The notes beneath the pieces were generated by a model that worked only from the letters and a program-made list of their open reading frames with translations, was not told the DNA's origin and ran no database searches. Of a stretch of DNA of 64,000 nucleotides, positions 28,283-37,740 are shown piece after piece. The number at the start of each line of letters is the position of its first letter. Position 1 is the stretch's first letter. The translations under genes were made by a program, and so were the position numbers. Origin of the DNA: Chloroflexi bacterium OLB13 (GTDB lineage: Bacteria; Chloroflexota; Anaerolineae; Aggregatilineales; Phototrophicaceae); contig JZRA01000092.1 in assembly GCA_001567485.1 (NCBI GenBank), forward strand, positions 124,001-188,000, written 5' to 3'.

Positions 28283-29431
28283 ATGCGATTGGCAGGGCGG
28301 ACTTGGCGCTGGATGAGCTGGCTCAACCTCGACACCATGACGTGGTGCCTGAAGGGGGTAGCGGCCGTGTGGCTGATCGCGCAGATCGCCCCTGCGCCGC
28401 AGCACGTCCTGCTCGATGCGCCGCAGACCGTCGTAACGAATGCGCCGCAGCTGTGCGTCCACACACGCCTGATTGACGAAGTTCCAGAGTTCCGCATGCA
28501 GCAAAGCCTGCGCGCCGTGCGTGAGATGGGAGCAGGCACAATCGTCGAATTCTTCCCGTGGGCATACGTCGAGCGCCGCCCCGGCCAAGACGATTGGAGC
28601 CAGCCCGACAAGATTTTCAAGCACGCGCGCAATCAAGGCATCCGTGTAATCGCGCGGCTTGGCTTGGTGCCGGAGTGGGCACGTCAGCGCGAGGATGGCA
28701 CGCCAACGACCTTCAACGAGCTGCCGGCCGAGTCGTATGACAATTTCGCCGCCTACGCCGCGCGGTTCACAGCGCGCTACCGCGACGATCTCGCCGCGAT
28801 CATCGTCTGGAACGAGCCGAACCTCACGTTTGAGTGGGGATTCCGTCCGGTCAGTCCGGTCGAATACACGGCGCTGCTGGCGGCCACTGCCTCAGCGGTG
28901 CGCGCCGCGGCGCCCGACGTGACGATCCTCGCCGGCGCGCTGGCCGCGACACTAGAACCTGTCGGCAGCGTCAACGGCTTAGAGGACATCTTGTATCTGC
29001 GCGGCATGCTGGACGCCGGCGCTGCGGCGTACTTCGACGGGCTTGCCGTGCACAGCTACGGCCTGCGATCCGCCGCGCTCGACGCGCCAGCTCGTGATCG
29101 CCTCAACTTCCGGCGCGTGGAACTGCTGCGCGACGTGTTGGATGAATACGGGTTGGACGAGATGAAGGTCTGGATCACCGAGTTCGGCTGGAACGATCAT
29201 CCACGCTGGGCGGGCGCGGTCTCCCCTGCGCAGCGTGTGATCAACACGCTCGACGCTTTCCGGTGGGCGGATGCGCAGTGGCCGTGGCTAGCCGCGCAGT
29301 GTTTATGGGTGTTCCGGTATCCCACGCCCGCTAACAGCTATCCAGACGGATTCGTGCTGGCAACCACCGACTTCGACCTCAAGCCGTTGTATTTCGCGCT
29401 GCAAACCTACGCGACGGGGAGCGCGCCGTGA
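28283..29431 (+). CDS. Clan GH-A glycoside hydrolase-like protein (membrane-anchored)
   Basis: A 382-residue protein with an N-terminal hydrophobic segment (about 22-38) serving as signal or anchor. The rest is a clan-A TIM barrel: AIIVWNEPN near residue 173 supplies the acid/base Glu after Asn, and VWITEFGWND near 297 supplies the nucleophile. This resembles GH39/GH5-like cellulase-fold enzymes. It heads an operon with a solute-binding protein (4-base overlap) and three glycosyltransferases, suggesting a role in making or trimming a surface glycan. The substrate is unknown. Confidence 0.78.
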   Translation: MRLAGRTWRWMSWLNLDTMTWCLKGVAAVWLIAQIAPAPQHVLLDAPQTVVTNAPQLCVHTRLIDEVPEFRMQQSLRAVREMGAGTIVEFFPWAYVERRPGQDDWSQPDKIFKHARNQGIRVIARLGLVPEWARQREDGTPTTFNELPAESYDNFAAYAARFTARYRDDLAAIIVWNEPNLTFEWGFRPVSPVEYTALLAATASAVRAAAPDVTILAGALAATLEPVGSVNGLEDILYLRGMLDAGAAAYFDGLAVHSYGLRSAALDAPARDRLNFRRVELLRDVLDEYGLDEMKVWITEFGWNDHPRWAGAVSPAQRVINTLDAFRWADAQWPWLAAQCLWVFRYPTPANSYPDGFVLATTDFDLKPLYFALQTYATGSAP

Positions 29432-30237
29432 GTCCGCCGGGGTTGATACGCACGCTTCGCAGACGCAGTTGGCTGCTTCTGCTGCCGGTGTTTACCATCG
29501 CGCTGTGGTGGGCGCAGCAGGAGCGCATCGGCTCAGTTGACGAGGTCTTTCCCGACGGGACGCTGACGATTGGCATCGACCCCAGCTACGCGCCGTTCGG
29601 TTCTATCATGGATGATACGTTTATTGGGATCGATGTCGAGTTGGGCAAAGCAGTTGCCGCACTACTGGGGCTTGAAGCGCGGTTCGTGATGGTCAACTTT
29701 GACAGCGCCTTCGACGCCGTCCGCACGCATGTCGCGGATGTCTCGTTCGCGGCCATTCGCGCTGCCGATGTGACGCCGGCCGACGTGTCCTATACGTGGG
29801 GCTATCTTAACGACGGCCTCCTGCTGATCAGCGACGACGAGATCGACTCGGGGTGGGATCTTGCTGGTAAGCACGTCGCGGTGGAACTCGGGGCGCGGGG
29901 TCATGCCGAAGCGCGCAGATGGTCGCGCCGCGTTCGGGATCTCACGATCGTGACGTTCGAGTCGGCCGAGCTTGCGCTTCGCAGCGTCACCGAATTCGTC
30001 GTAGCCGACGCCGCAATCGTCGACGCGATGACCGCGAGGCAGTACGCCGATCAGATCGCGGCCTGCTGTCATGCCGACTACCTCACCGCCGAGTTTTACG
30101 CCGGGGCCGTCAGCGCGGATCGGCACGACGTGCTCTACCACGTCAACAACGCGCTGCTGGTTCTGCTCAACGACAGCACAATCGACCGGCTGCTGACCGA
30201 GTTCATCGGGCCGGATCCGGCCGCGCGCGCCCCCTAG
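29428..30237 (+). CDS. Family-3 extracellular solute-binding protein, membrane-anchored
   Basis: A 269-residue protein starting at GTG, which overlaps the previous stop (GTGA). After an N-terminal hydrophobic helix (about 15-29) without a lipobox comes a complete SBP_bac_3 fold: LTIGIDPSYAPFGS, FIGIDVELGKAVAALLG, FDSAFDAVRTHVADVSFA. This class binds polar amino acids in transporters or serves as a sensor domain. No permease or ATPase gene is nearby; the neighbours are glycan enzymes. It may be an orphan sensor or use a distant transporter. Confidence 0.82.
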   Translation: MSPPGLIRTLRRRSWLLLLPVFTIALWWAQQERIGSVDEVFPDGTLTIGIDPSYAPFGSIMDDTFIGIDVELGKAVAALLGLEARFVMVNFDSAFDAVRTHVADVSFAAIRAADVTPADVSYTWGYLNDGLLLISDDEIDSGWDLAGKHVAVELGARGHAEARRWSRRVRDLTIVTFESAELALRSVTEFVVADAAIVDAMTARQYADQIAACCHADYLTAEFYAGAVSADRHDVLYHVNNALLVLLNDSTIDRLLTEFIGPDPAARAP

Positions 30238-30269
30238 CCGCCCATGGCTGCACACCGTATACTACGCGC

Positions 30270-31370
30270 ATGACACGAATCGGCCTAGACGCCCGACTTA
30301 CCGCCTACCGCGCCGGTGGGACTTCAACCTATATCCGCGCGCTCGCATCCGCCATTGCGGATATGCACCCACCTGAGCAGATGACGATCATCCAAAGCCG
30401 GCGCGCCCGCGAGCCGATCGACCCGCGCCTGCCGCATTTGACCGCATGGACGCCGCCTCATCATCGGCTGGAACGCATCGCGCTGTCCGCCGAGCTGCTT
30501 CGCGCGCGCTTCGATGTGCTCCACAGCCCGGACTTCATCCCGCCGTGGCACGGGGGCCGGCGGCACGTCATCACCGTACACGACCTCGCGTTTCTGATGT
30601 ATCCACAGCAGATGACGGCCGACAGTCAGCGCTACTACAACGATCAGATCGCGTGGGCGGTCGAGCGCGCCGATCATATCCTCGCCGTGAGCAGCGCCAC
30701 CCGTGACGACTTGATCCGTCTGTTGAACGTCCGTCCGGACAAGATCACCGTGCAGTATCACGGCGTCGATCCGGCGTTTTATCCTATGGACGGCAGCGAA
30801 CTCACACAAGGCTTGGCGGGCTTCAGCCTGACTCCGGGGTATCTGCTGTTCGTCGGCACGATCGGGCCGCGTAAGAACATCGAGGGCTTATGCGAAGGCT
30901 ACCGGATCGCGCGCGAATCGGTCGCGGACATTCCGCCGCTGGTCATCGTCGGTGAGGAGGGCTGGCTCGCGGAACGCGCCATGACCGCCATACACACAAC
31001 GCCCGGCGTCGTGCATATCCCCGGCGCGCCGTGGGCCGCTTTCCCGGCCTTCTACAGCGGCGCGCGCGCGTTGATTCTGCCCGCGCATTATGAGGGGTTC
31101 GGGCTGCCCGCCCTCGAAGCGATGGCGTGCGGCACGATCCCGATTGTGAGCGACCGCGGCTCGCTTCCCGAAGTGGTCGATGGGGTCGGACTCCTCGTCA
31201 ACCCCGACGACCCGCAGTCGATCTGCGATGCGATCTGCCGCGTCTCGGCCCCGGACACGGCGTGGCTGGACGATCAGCGGCAAGCGGGGCTTCGACGTTC
31301 GGCGCAGTTCACGTGGGGGCGATCTGCGCAAATTGCGATGGAAACGTATCGCCGTGTGGTGGCTGCATGA
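30270..31370 (+). CDS. Glycosyltransferase family 4
   Basis: A 366-residue GT-B enzyme using a nucleotide sugar. MTRIGLDARLTAYRAGGTSTYIRAL is a typical GT4 start, and the C-terminal donor site reads HYEGFGLPALEAMACG (the E-x7-E motif) followed by GSLPEVV. I start at ATG 30270; the frame is open further upstream but that part is antisense-like and inside the previous gene. It overlaps the next glycosyltransferase by 4 bases (ATGA). Confidence 0.92.
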   Translation: MTRIGLDARLTAYRAGGTSTYIRALASAIADMHPPEQMTIIQSRRAREPIDPRLPHLTAWTPPHHRLERIALSAELLRARFDVLHSPDFIPPWHGGRRHVITVHDLAFLMYPQQMTADSQRYYNDQIAWAVERADHILAVSSATRDDLIRLLNVRPDKITVQYHGVDPAFYPMDGSELTQGLAGFSLTPGYLLFVGTIGPRKNIEGLCEGYRIARESVADIPPLVIVGEEGWLAERAMTAIHTTPGVVHIPGAPWAAFPAFYSGARALILPAHYEGFGLPALEAMACGTIPIVSDRGSLPEVVDGVGLLVNPDDPQSICDAICRVSAPDTAWLDDQRQAGLRRSAQFTWGRSAQIAMETYRRVVAA

Positions 31371-32581
31371 ACGTGCTGCTCCTGACGTCCGCGCTGCCTT
31401 ACCCCGCCACATCCGGCGGCGCGCTGCGCGTGCTGGGCCTAATCCGCGCGCTGCACAGCCTCGGACACACCGTATCGCTGCTGACTTACGGTGATCCTGC
31501 CGCCGGCTGGAAATCGACACCGTTGGGTGATTTGTGCAGCGTCGTGCATATCTGTGATCCGCCGCGGCGCACGTCCGCGCAGCGTATCCGCGCCCTGCTG
31601 ACAGGACAGGCCGACATCGCTGGCCGGCTCGCGTCAGACGGCTATACGACCGCGCTGCGAGCGATGCTGAAGCACGGCCAGTTCGATGTCGTGCAGGCCG
31701 AGGGCATCGAGATGGCGTGGGCGCTCCGGATCGTCCGTGATACTGCGCCGTCGCTCAAACGCGTATTCGATACGTTCAACGCCGAGTTTCAGCTTCAGCG
31801 CGTGATCGCCGGGATCGACGCGTCCGAAATACGGCGCTGGCCGATGGCCGCCTATTCGTGGGTACAGTCGCACCGTATCGCGTCGTTCGAAAGCGCGGTG
31901 ATGGCGCAGTCCGACCTCGTGATCGCGGTATCGCAGGAGGATGCCAACGCGCTCAAAACGTTAGGCGCGGGTCGCCCGATCTGCATCGTCCCAAGCGCCA
32001 TCGATCCCCCAGACTACGCCGGCATCACCCCCGCACCGAACGTGCTTCCGAACACAATCGTGTTCACCGGTAAAATGGACTACCGGCCGAACGTCGACGC
32101 CGCGCTGTGGTTCGCCAACGACGTCCTGCCTGCCGTGCGCGCGCGCATTCCAGACGCGCAGTTCATGATCGTTGGACAGCAGCCGCACAGCCGCCTCGAC
32201 CGCCTGCGCACCGTCGACGGCGTGTCCATCACCGGCTTCGTGCCAGCGGTCGAGCCGTATCTCGCCGCGGCGGCCGTCTATGTCGCACCGCTTCGGATGG
32301 GCAGCGGCACCCGCCTCAAGCTGCTGGAAGCGATGGCGGCGGGCTGTGCAATCGTATCGACCACAATCGGCGCGGCGGGGCTGACGGAGAATGGGCGCAA
32401 GAGTATGCTGATCGCCGACGATGCCGACTCATTCGCGCAGCGGGTTGTCGACGTGCTGGCGGATCCGGGGCGCTGGGCCGCGATACGGCAGCGCGCTGCT
32501 TCGGTCGTCAGAGACTCGTATTCTTGGCAAGCCATTGCCGCCCCGCTTGCCAGCGCCTATCGGGAGGCCGCAGTTGGATAG
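31367..32581 (+). CDS. Glycosyltransferase family 4
   Basis: A 404-residue GT-B enzyme. It begins MNVLLLTSALPYPATSGGALRVLGL, with a glycine-rich acceptor loop, and has the donor segment MGSGTRLKLLEAMAAGCAIVST, as in GT4 sugar transferases with the EAMA motif. It is translationally coupled to the GT4 before it and overlaps the GT9 gene after it by 8 bases. It probably builds the same surface polysaccharide or glycolipid. The donor and acceptor are unknown. Confidence 0.92.
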   Translation: MNVLLLTSALPYPATSGGALRVLGLIRALHSLGHTVSLLTYGDPAAGWKSTPLGDLCSVVHICDPPRRTSAQRIRALLTGQADIAGRLASDGYTTALRAMLKHGQFDVVQAEGIEMAWALRIVRDTAPSLKRVFDTFNAEFQLQRVIAGIDASEIRRWPMAAYSWVQSHRIASFESAVMAQSDLVIAVSQEDANALKTLGAGRPICIVPSAIDPPDYAGITPAPNVLPNTIVFTGKMDYRPNVDAALWFANDVLPAVRARIPDAQFMIVGQQPHSRLDRLRTVDGVSITGFVPAVEPYLAAAAVYVAPLRMGSGTRLKLLEAMAAGCAIVSTTIGAAGLTENGRKSMLIADDADSFAQRVVDVLADPGRWAAIRQRAASVVRDSYSWQAIAAPLASAYREAAVG

Positions 32582-33770
32582 AGAGACATTGGCCGCCCGC
32601 AACATCGCCCTCAGCGAGGCGTTTCGCAAGCCGCCGTTGAAACATCTGGTGCGTCGGAGGCTGCTCAGCGTGGTCGCGCGCATCCGCTTCATGCCGATGC
32701 GTCAAAGCCGCCGCGTGCTGCTCATCCGGCCCGATCACGTCGGAGATATGCTCCTGACGCTGCCGGCGATCCGCGCGCTCAAAGCCGCCCGCCCCGACCT
32801 CGAACTGCACGCGCTCGTCGGGCCGTGGGCCGCTCCTGTGCTTGAGAACGTCAAAGAACTCAACCGCGTGCTGACGCTCCCCTTCCCCGGTTTTGGCCGG
32901 TCGGAGGAAGAGCACACGCATTCGCCATACGTACAGGCCATCAGAACAAGCCGGATGCTGCGCAAGATCGGCTACGACAGCGCCGTGATCCTCCGGCCCG
33001 ATCACTGGTGGGGGGCGATGCTCGCGCATCTCGCCGGAATCCGCCGCCGGATCGGGTTCGATCTGCCGGATGTCGCTCCGTTCCTGAACGAACGAATCCC
33101 GTTTCAAAACGCGCACGCGGTCGTCAACGGTTTACAGTTGGTCGAGTCGTGGACAGGCCCGGTTCGTGCCGAGACACTTGGGCTGAACTTCTCCTTCTCC
33201 CGCCTCGATGACGATGACGCCTCGGAGCTGCTTCATCGCCACGGACTGCCGCCCGATGCGCGTATCGTGTGCATCCATCCCGGCAGCGGAACGTGGACGA
33301 AACAGTGGACGGACGAGCGCTGGGCGCGCGTCGGTGATCTACTCTGCGAGCAGCTAGACGCCACGATCGTGCTGACAGGCCGCGAACACGAACTGACGAT
33401 GACCCGGCACATCGCCGAATTGATGACGGCGCACGCCGTCGTTGCCGCAGGAGACACAAGCCTCGGCGCGCTCGCCGCGCTGTTCGCGCGCGCGTTGGTC
33501 GTGCTGGGGCCAGACAGTGGGCCGATTCACCTCGCGTCCGCGGTCAACACGCCGACCGTGGCGCTGTTTGGCCCGGCCCGCGTGTATGAATTCGGCACGT
33601 GGGGGCCGCCCGACCGGCACGCGATCTTGACCTCCGACATCGCCTGCTTGGGCTGTGGGGTGCTGGATTGGGGATCCGACCTGCCCGAATATCACCCGTG
33701 CGTAACCGACATCACCGTGGGCAGCGTCCTCGAAGCGGCGCGGCGCGTTACGGCCATCAGTCCGGAATAA
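32574..33770 (+). CDS. Glycosyltransferase family 9 (heptosyltransferase-like)
   Basis: A 398-residue protein of the ADP-heptose:LPS heptosyltransferase family: RVLLIRPDHVGDMLLTLPAIRALK near residue 43, CIHPGSGTWTKQW near 235 and VLGPDSGPIHLASAVNTPTVALFGP near 308. The best start is TTG 32574, preceded by GGGAGG six bases upstream; the next Met is 40 codons later. Since Chloroflexota generally lack LPS, it probably transfers a sugar in another surface glycan. The end overlaps the convergent PPK2 gene by 14 bases. Confidence 0.9.
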   Translation: MDRETLAARNIALSEAFRKPPLKHLVRRRLLSVVARIRFMPMRQSRRVLLIRPDHVGDMLLTLPAIRALKAARPDLELHALVGPWAAPVLENVKELNRVLTLPFPGFGRSEEEHTHSPYVQAIRTSRMLRKIGYDSAVILRPDHWWGAMLAHLAGIRRRIGFDLPDVAPFLNERIPFQNAHAVVNGLQLVESWTGPVRAETLGLNFSFSRLDDDDASELLHRHGLPPDARIVCIHPGSGTWTKQWTDERWARVGDLLCEQLDATIVLTGREHELTMTRHIAELMTAHAVVAAGDTSLGALAALFARALVVLGPDSGPIHLASAVNTPTVALFGPARVYEFGTWGPPDRHAILTSDIACLGCGVLDWGSDLPEYHPCVTDITVGSVLEAARRVTAISPE

Positions 33771-34578
33771 CGACCTTGTCCAAGCCCGGCTCGGGTTTGG
33801 GATACTTCGGGTTCATATCTTTGAGCGTCTCGATCAGGATGCGCGTGACGAAGTAGTTCCGCTGCCACTTGCGGTTAGCCGGTATGACGTACCACGGCGC
33901 GCTTTCCGTGCTGCACCGCTTCAATACCTCCTCGTACGCCTGCATGTAATCGTCCCAACGTTCGCGCACGGGCAGATCGCTGGTGCTGAACTTCCACTGT
34001 TCGTCCGGGCTGTTGAGACGGTCAACGAGGCGCTCTTTCTGCTCGTCTCTGCTGATGTGCAGATAGAACTTGACGATCCGCGTGCCAGCTTCGGAGAGCA
34101 TCTGCTCGAACGCGTTGATCTGGTCATAACGGGCGCGCCACACTTTCTCTGGCACGAGTTGATTGACCCGTACAACCAGCACGTCTTCGTAGTGGCTCCG
34201 GTTAAAGATGCCGATCTGCCCCTTAGCCGGCGTGCGCTGATGGACGCGCCACAGGAAGTCGTGCGCGAGTTCAGCCGGCGTGGGGACTTTGAACGGCGTC
34301 ACCACGACGCCTTGCGGATTCAAGCCGCGAAAAACGGACTTGATCGTCCCATCCTTGCCGCCCGCATCCATCGCTTGCAAGACGACGAGCAGGGACTGTT
34401 TGCCCTCAGCGTAAAGGCGGGACTGGAGCTGATACAGCTCATCGTGCAGCGTCTCCGTGAGCGCCTTCGTCTTGTCTTTATCGAGACTGCCGTCCCCCTG
34501 CGCGTCGAACTGGCTGAGCTTGACCGGCTGGCCGGGCTTGATCCGTAGGTCGGCGCTGTCAAAACCGTGCTTGCTCAC
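33757..34578 (-). CDS. Polyphosphate kinase 2 family (polyphosphate:nucleotide phosphotransferase)
   Basis: A 273-residue PPK2 protein that phosphorylates nucleoside mono- or diphosphates using polyphosphate. The P-loop is MDAGGKDG (about residue 70), followed by FNRSHYEDVLVVRV (about 124-137), a lid-module RYDQIN segment and RERWDDYMQAYEEVL. Single-domain length and the overall look fit the AMP/ADP-using classes, but the class cannot be settled here. Its start overlaps the rqcH stop (ATGA), so it is the last gene of the heme A / cytochrome operon. Confidence 0.93.
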   Translation of the reverse strand: MSKHGFDSADLRIKPGQPVKLSQFDAQGDGSLDKDKTKALTETLHDELYQLQSRLYAEGKQSLLVVLQAMDAGGKDGTIKSVFRGLNPQGVVVTPFKVPTPAELAHDFLWRVHQRTPAKGQIGIFNRSHYEDVLVVRVNQLVPEKVWRARYDQINAFEQMLSEAGTRIVKFYLHISRDEQKERLVDRLNSPDEQWKFSTSDLPVRERWDDYMQAYEEVLKRCSTESAPWYVIPANRKWQRNYFVTRILIETLKDMNPKYPKPEPGLDKVVIPD

Positions 34579-36305
34579 AACATCAACTCCTTCTCGAACG
34601 CCTTTTCAGACTGCGCGCTGACCGTCAGCGTGGTTTCGTTGCGATACGTCACTAACCCGGCCGCGGCACCTTTGATCTTTTTGACGTATTTTACGCGGGT
34701 AACGTCCACCGGCGCTTTCGATTCACCGCGTTTAGCGCTGTAATGCGCAGCGATCGACGCGGCAACGGCGGTAACTTCGTCAGGGATCACGCGGCCGTCC
34801 ATCTTGATGACCACATGCGCGCCGGGCACGCCGCGCACATGCAGCCACACGTCCTCCGGGCTGCCCTTGCCGAACGTCACAAGATCATTTTGACGGCTGT
34901 TGCGGCCCACCCAAATGACAAATCCGTCGCGCGTGACCAATCGTAGTGGCCCGCTGCTGACCCCGCCGCCAAGCCGCTTCAACGTGCCGCGCCGCGCGAA
35001 TCCGGCCGCCATCAACGCCGACTGAACCTCGTCGATCTCCGGCCAATTCGACGCGAGATCGAGGTCGGTCTGAAGCTGCGCAAGCTGCTGAAGCGCCGCA
35101 TCGGTATCAGCGATCAGGCCGGGGACGTCCTCAAGCGCACGCTTGGCCTTGTTGTAACGGGCGAAATACGCCTGCGCATTCTCGACCGGCGTCAAGTCGG
35201 GATTAAGTGTGATCGACAGCGGAGGCTTGTCGGACTCGTATTCCGCCTTGAACACGGTTTGACCGGGCTGAATCGCGTATTGATAGGCCAGCACCAGTTC
35301 GCCCGACAGCTTGAGCAGTTCGCGCTCGCTGTCGTCGGTCATCGACGCGTTGAGTGACGCGAGCTTGGCGGATACGCGTGCGGTCGCCTCGTCGATGATC
35401 GCGCGGATCGGCGCTTTGGCGGCGGTATAGGCTTCCGGGCCAACCGGCGCGCCGTAATACGTCGACAGCGCCTCGCTCACTGAGCCGACGCGCTGCCAGC
35501 CGTCCAAGTGCGTCAGCGGGTACACGCTGAACGCCGTCACCCCGCGTTCGTCATGGGCGATGCCGGGCTGCCACTCGCGCGCTTTGAGCGGCCCCGCCAG
35601 CGCGCTCAACGCCGCGGACAACGCGCCCGCGTCGGCGTGCTGTGCGAGTATGTCGGCATCGCCATGCGCGGTGAAGACGATCTCGCGCGCGAGCAGCGGT
35701 GACGCGCCAAGCACCCGCCGCGAGAGCAGCTGCGCCGCCTTGAGCTTGGGGTCTGTGTTGGCGGCAAGCAGGCTGGCGATCTGCCCTTCGTCAACGTCGA
35801 ACAGGTCAACTTTGCCCAACTGCGGCGGAGGTTCGACATACGGCTTTCCGGGCAGGCTCACCCGCATACGGTTCTCGGATGATCCGACACGGCGCAAGCA
35901 ATCGCGGATGATGCCGTCCTGAACGAGAAGCAGGTTCGCTCGCCGCTCCATCGGCTCGATAATCAGCGTGCAGTCGCCTTCGGGGCCGATGATCTCGAAA
36001 TGCAGCACGCGCTCCCACGGCGGTTGTGAGATGTGGGCGAGCGTTCCACCCTCGGCATAGCGTCGCAGCAGCAGCCCGAGCTGAGTCGGCGTCGAACGGC
36101 CGCGCCGCAGTTTGTCGGTCACGAGATGCACGCGCGGCGTTTGCGGGTCGGCGCTCAAGTACAGGTAGTGCCGCCGGTGATCCGCGTAGATTTCGAGGCC
36201 GATTGAATCATCGTTGACGTCGATGGCGTCTTGAATGCGCCCACCGACGATGGTGTCCATCAATTCGTCAAGCAGCGCCGAGAGGGTCAGCGCGTCGAGG
36301 TTCAA
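34575..36305 (-). CDS. rqcH: NFACT-family ribosome quality control protein RqcH
   Basis: A 576-residue homologue of Rqc2/NEMF (older name FbpA, fibronectin-binding). It has NFACT-N at about 1-180 (MNLDALTLSALLDELMDTIVGGRI, PPWERVLHFEI), a helix-hairpin and coiled-coil middle, and the NFACT-R/DUF814 domain at about 450-540 (VGRNSRQNDLVTFGKGSPEDVWLHVRG). In bacteria this protein directs alanine-tail addition to stalled nascent chains on 50S subunits. It overlaps its neighbours on both sides by 4 bases, an odd combination with a cytochrome c and a PPK2. Confidence 0.93.
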   Translation of the reverse strand: MNLDALTLSALLDELMDTIVGGRIQDAIDVNDDSIGLEIYADHRRHYLYLSADPQTPRVHLVTDKLRRGRSTPTQLGLLLRRYAEGGTLAHISQPPWERVLHFEIIGPEGDCTLIIEPMERRANLLLVQDGIIRDCLRRVGSSENRMRVSLPGKPYVEPPPQLGKVDLFDVDEGQIASLLAANTDPKLKAAQLLSRRVLGASPLLAREIVFTAHGDADILAQHADAGALSAALSALAGPLKAREWQPGIAHDERGVTAFSVYPLTHLDGWQRVGSVSEALSTYYGAPVGPEAYTAAKAPIRAIIDEATARVSAKLASLNASMTDDSERELLKLSGELVLAYQYAIQPGQTVFKAEYESDKPPLSITLNPDLTPVENAQAYFARYNKAKRALEDVPGLIADTDAALQQLAQLQTDLDLASNWPEIDEVQSALMAAGFARRGTLKRLGGGVSSGPLRLVTRDGFVIWVGRNSRQNDLVTFGKGSPEDVWLHVRGVPGAHVVIKMDGRVIPDEVTAVAASIAAHYSAKRGESKAPVDVTRVKYVKKIKGAAAGLVTYRNETTLTVSAQSEKAFEKELML

Positions 36306-36793
36306 TCCGAATCGCCCCGATACGTCATCAGATATGCGATGATGCTGCCGAGATCATCGTCGGGAATTTGACTTCCGTAGATCAACGGCATCGTGCCAGT
36401 ATACCCCTCGATATCGACCGCGCGGGGATACACGATCGATTCGTAGAGATACGCCTCGGCGGACAGCGGCGGGTGGCGTTCGGCGGCGCGATCGGGTAGG
36501 CCGGCCCAGTTCGGCGCCAAGCGGTTATCTGCGCCTGCGCCGGTATGACATGCCACGCAGCCATAACGCTGAACGAGCGCTGCGCCACGTTCGACGTCGG
36601 CATTCACCAGCAGCACATCCACGACATCCTGATACGTTTGCGCCGTGAGCGTTTCGCCGGCGGGGGGCAGGCTGGACTCATCACCGCTCAGCTGGAGCAG
36701 TTCGCTGACGAACAGCACGGTAAACCCGACGAGAAACAGGCCAGCGACTACGACCGGCCAGACCGAAGTCTTGCGAATTGTTTGGTTGTTCAT
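36302..36793 (-). CDS. Membrane-anchored c-type cytochrome
   Basis: A 163-residue protein with one N-terminal membrane anchor (about 10-32) and one heme c site, CVACH (about residues 79-83), with a later Met-containing segment (TMPLIYG) as a likely axial ligand. This is a mono-heme class I cytochrome on the outer face of the membrane. Placed right after ctaA and ctaB, it probably feeds the aa3-type oxidase. The start at ATG 36793 is supported by AGGA; an earlier ATG at 36838 is less likely. Confidence 0.88.
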   Translation of the reverse strand: MNNQTIRKTSVWPVVVAGLFLVGFTVLFVSELLQLSGDESSLPPAGETLTAQTYQDVVDVLLVNADVERGAALVQRYGCVACHTGAGADNRLAPNWAGLPDRAAERHPPLSAEAYLYESIVYPRAVDIEGYTGTMPLIYGSQIPDDDLGSIIAYLMTYRGDSD

Positions 36794-36846
36794 TCGGGAT
36801 TTCCTGACGTTCGGCGGCCCCGCGCATAGGGCCGACACCGCATCCG

Positions 36847-37740
36847 CTACAGCAAAATGCGGTCGATAATCATCAACAGAAACAGAAACGCGAGATAGGA
36901 CGTGCTGTACTTGTACGTCGCGCGCGCGATGGCCTTGTCCTTCTGCCGTACCAAACGAACCGCCATCACTACCAGCCCGATGCCCAGCACGAGCGCGCCG
37001 AGCAAGTAGATTCCGCCCAGCGTCCCGAACAGGAACGGCATCACCGACACCAACAGAAGCTGCACCGAATACAGTAGAATCTGCTGTCGTGTCGCCTCCT
37101 CACCACGCGCCACCGGCATCATCGGGACATCGGCGCGGGCGTAATCGGTGTGGACGAGGAGCGCCAGCGCCCAGCTGTGCGGCGGCGTCCAGTAGAACAC
37201 AATCGCAAACAGGATGAGCGCCTCGAACCCAATGGTTCCGGTGACTGCCGCCCATCCGACCAGCACGGGCATCGCCCCTGCCCCACCGCCAATCAAGATG
37301 TTGACGACCGTATTGCGCTTCAGCAGGATTGTGTAGATCACGACGTAGTAGAACGCGCCGCCCAGCGCCAACAACGCGGTGAGCCAGTTCACGATGCTGA
37401 GGATGAACGTCGCCCACGCGATCAGCGCGATTCCGAAGATCAGGGCGTTGGTCGGCGACACACGCCCGGATGGGATGGGACGGCGCGAGGTGCGCGACAT
37501 CTTGGCGTCCATATCGCGATCCCAGAACTGGTTGATCGCGCTGGCGCCGGCCGCCGCAAGCGCCCCGCCGAAGGTCGTCAGGATCATGACGTCGGCGCGC
37601 GGCGCGCCATCGGCCGCGATAAACATCGCCGTGACCGTTGTAAATACCAGCAGCAGAACGATCCGGAGCTTCGCAAGCGCCAGATAGTTGCGTAACGTCT
37701 CACTTAGCTGGGGAGCTTGCTCCCGGACAGTGGATGCCAT
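36847..37740 (-). CDS. ctaB: Protoheme IX farnesyltransferase (heme O synthase)
   Basis: A 297-residue UbiA-superfamily membrane enzyme that attaches a farnesyl group to heme B, giving heme O. The first aspartate motif NQFWDRDMDAKMSRT (about 90-104) and the second region YWTPPHSWALALLVHTDYARADVPMMPV are clear, and about nine helices are predicted. It overlaps the end of ctaA by 37 bases, so the two heme A genes are coupled. Confidence 0.96.
   Translation of the reverse strand: MASTVREQAPQLSETLRNYLALAKLRIVLLLVFTTVTAMFIAADGAPRADVMILTTFGGALAAAGASAINQFWDRDMDAKMSRTSRRPIPSGRVSPTNALIFGIALIAWATFILSIVNWLTALLALGGAFYYVVIYTILLKRNTVVNILIGGGAGAMPVLVGWAAVTGTIGFEALILFAIVFYWTPPHSWALALLVHTDYARADVPMMPVARGEEATRQQILLYSVQLLLVSVMPFLFGTLGGIYLLGALVLGIGLVVMAVRLVRQKDKAIARATYKYSTSYLAFLFLLMIIDRILL

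Noticed and set aside
29919-30269. Upstream extension of the first GT4 gene
   Set aside because: The extended part lies inside the binding-protein gene and gives Arg-rich non-family sequence; the GT4 fold begins exactly at ATG 30270.
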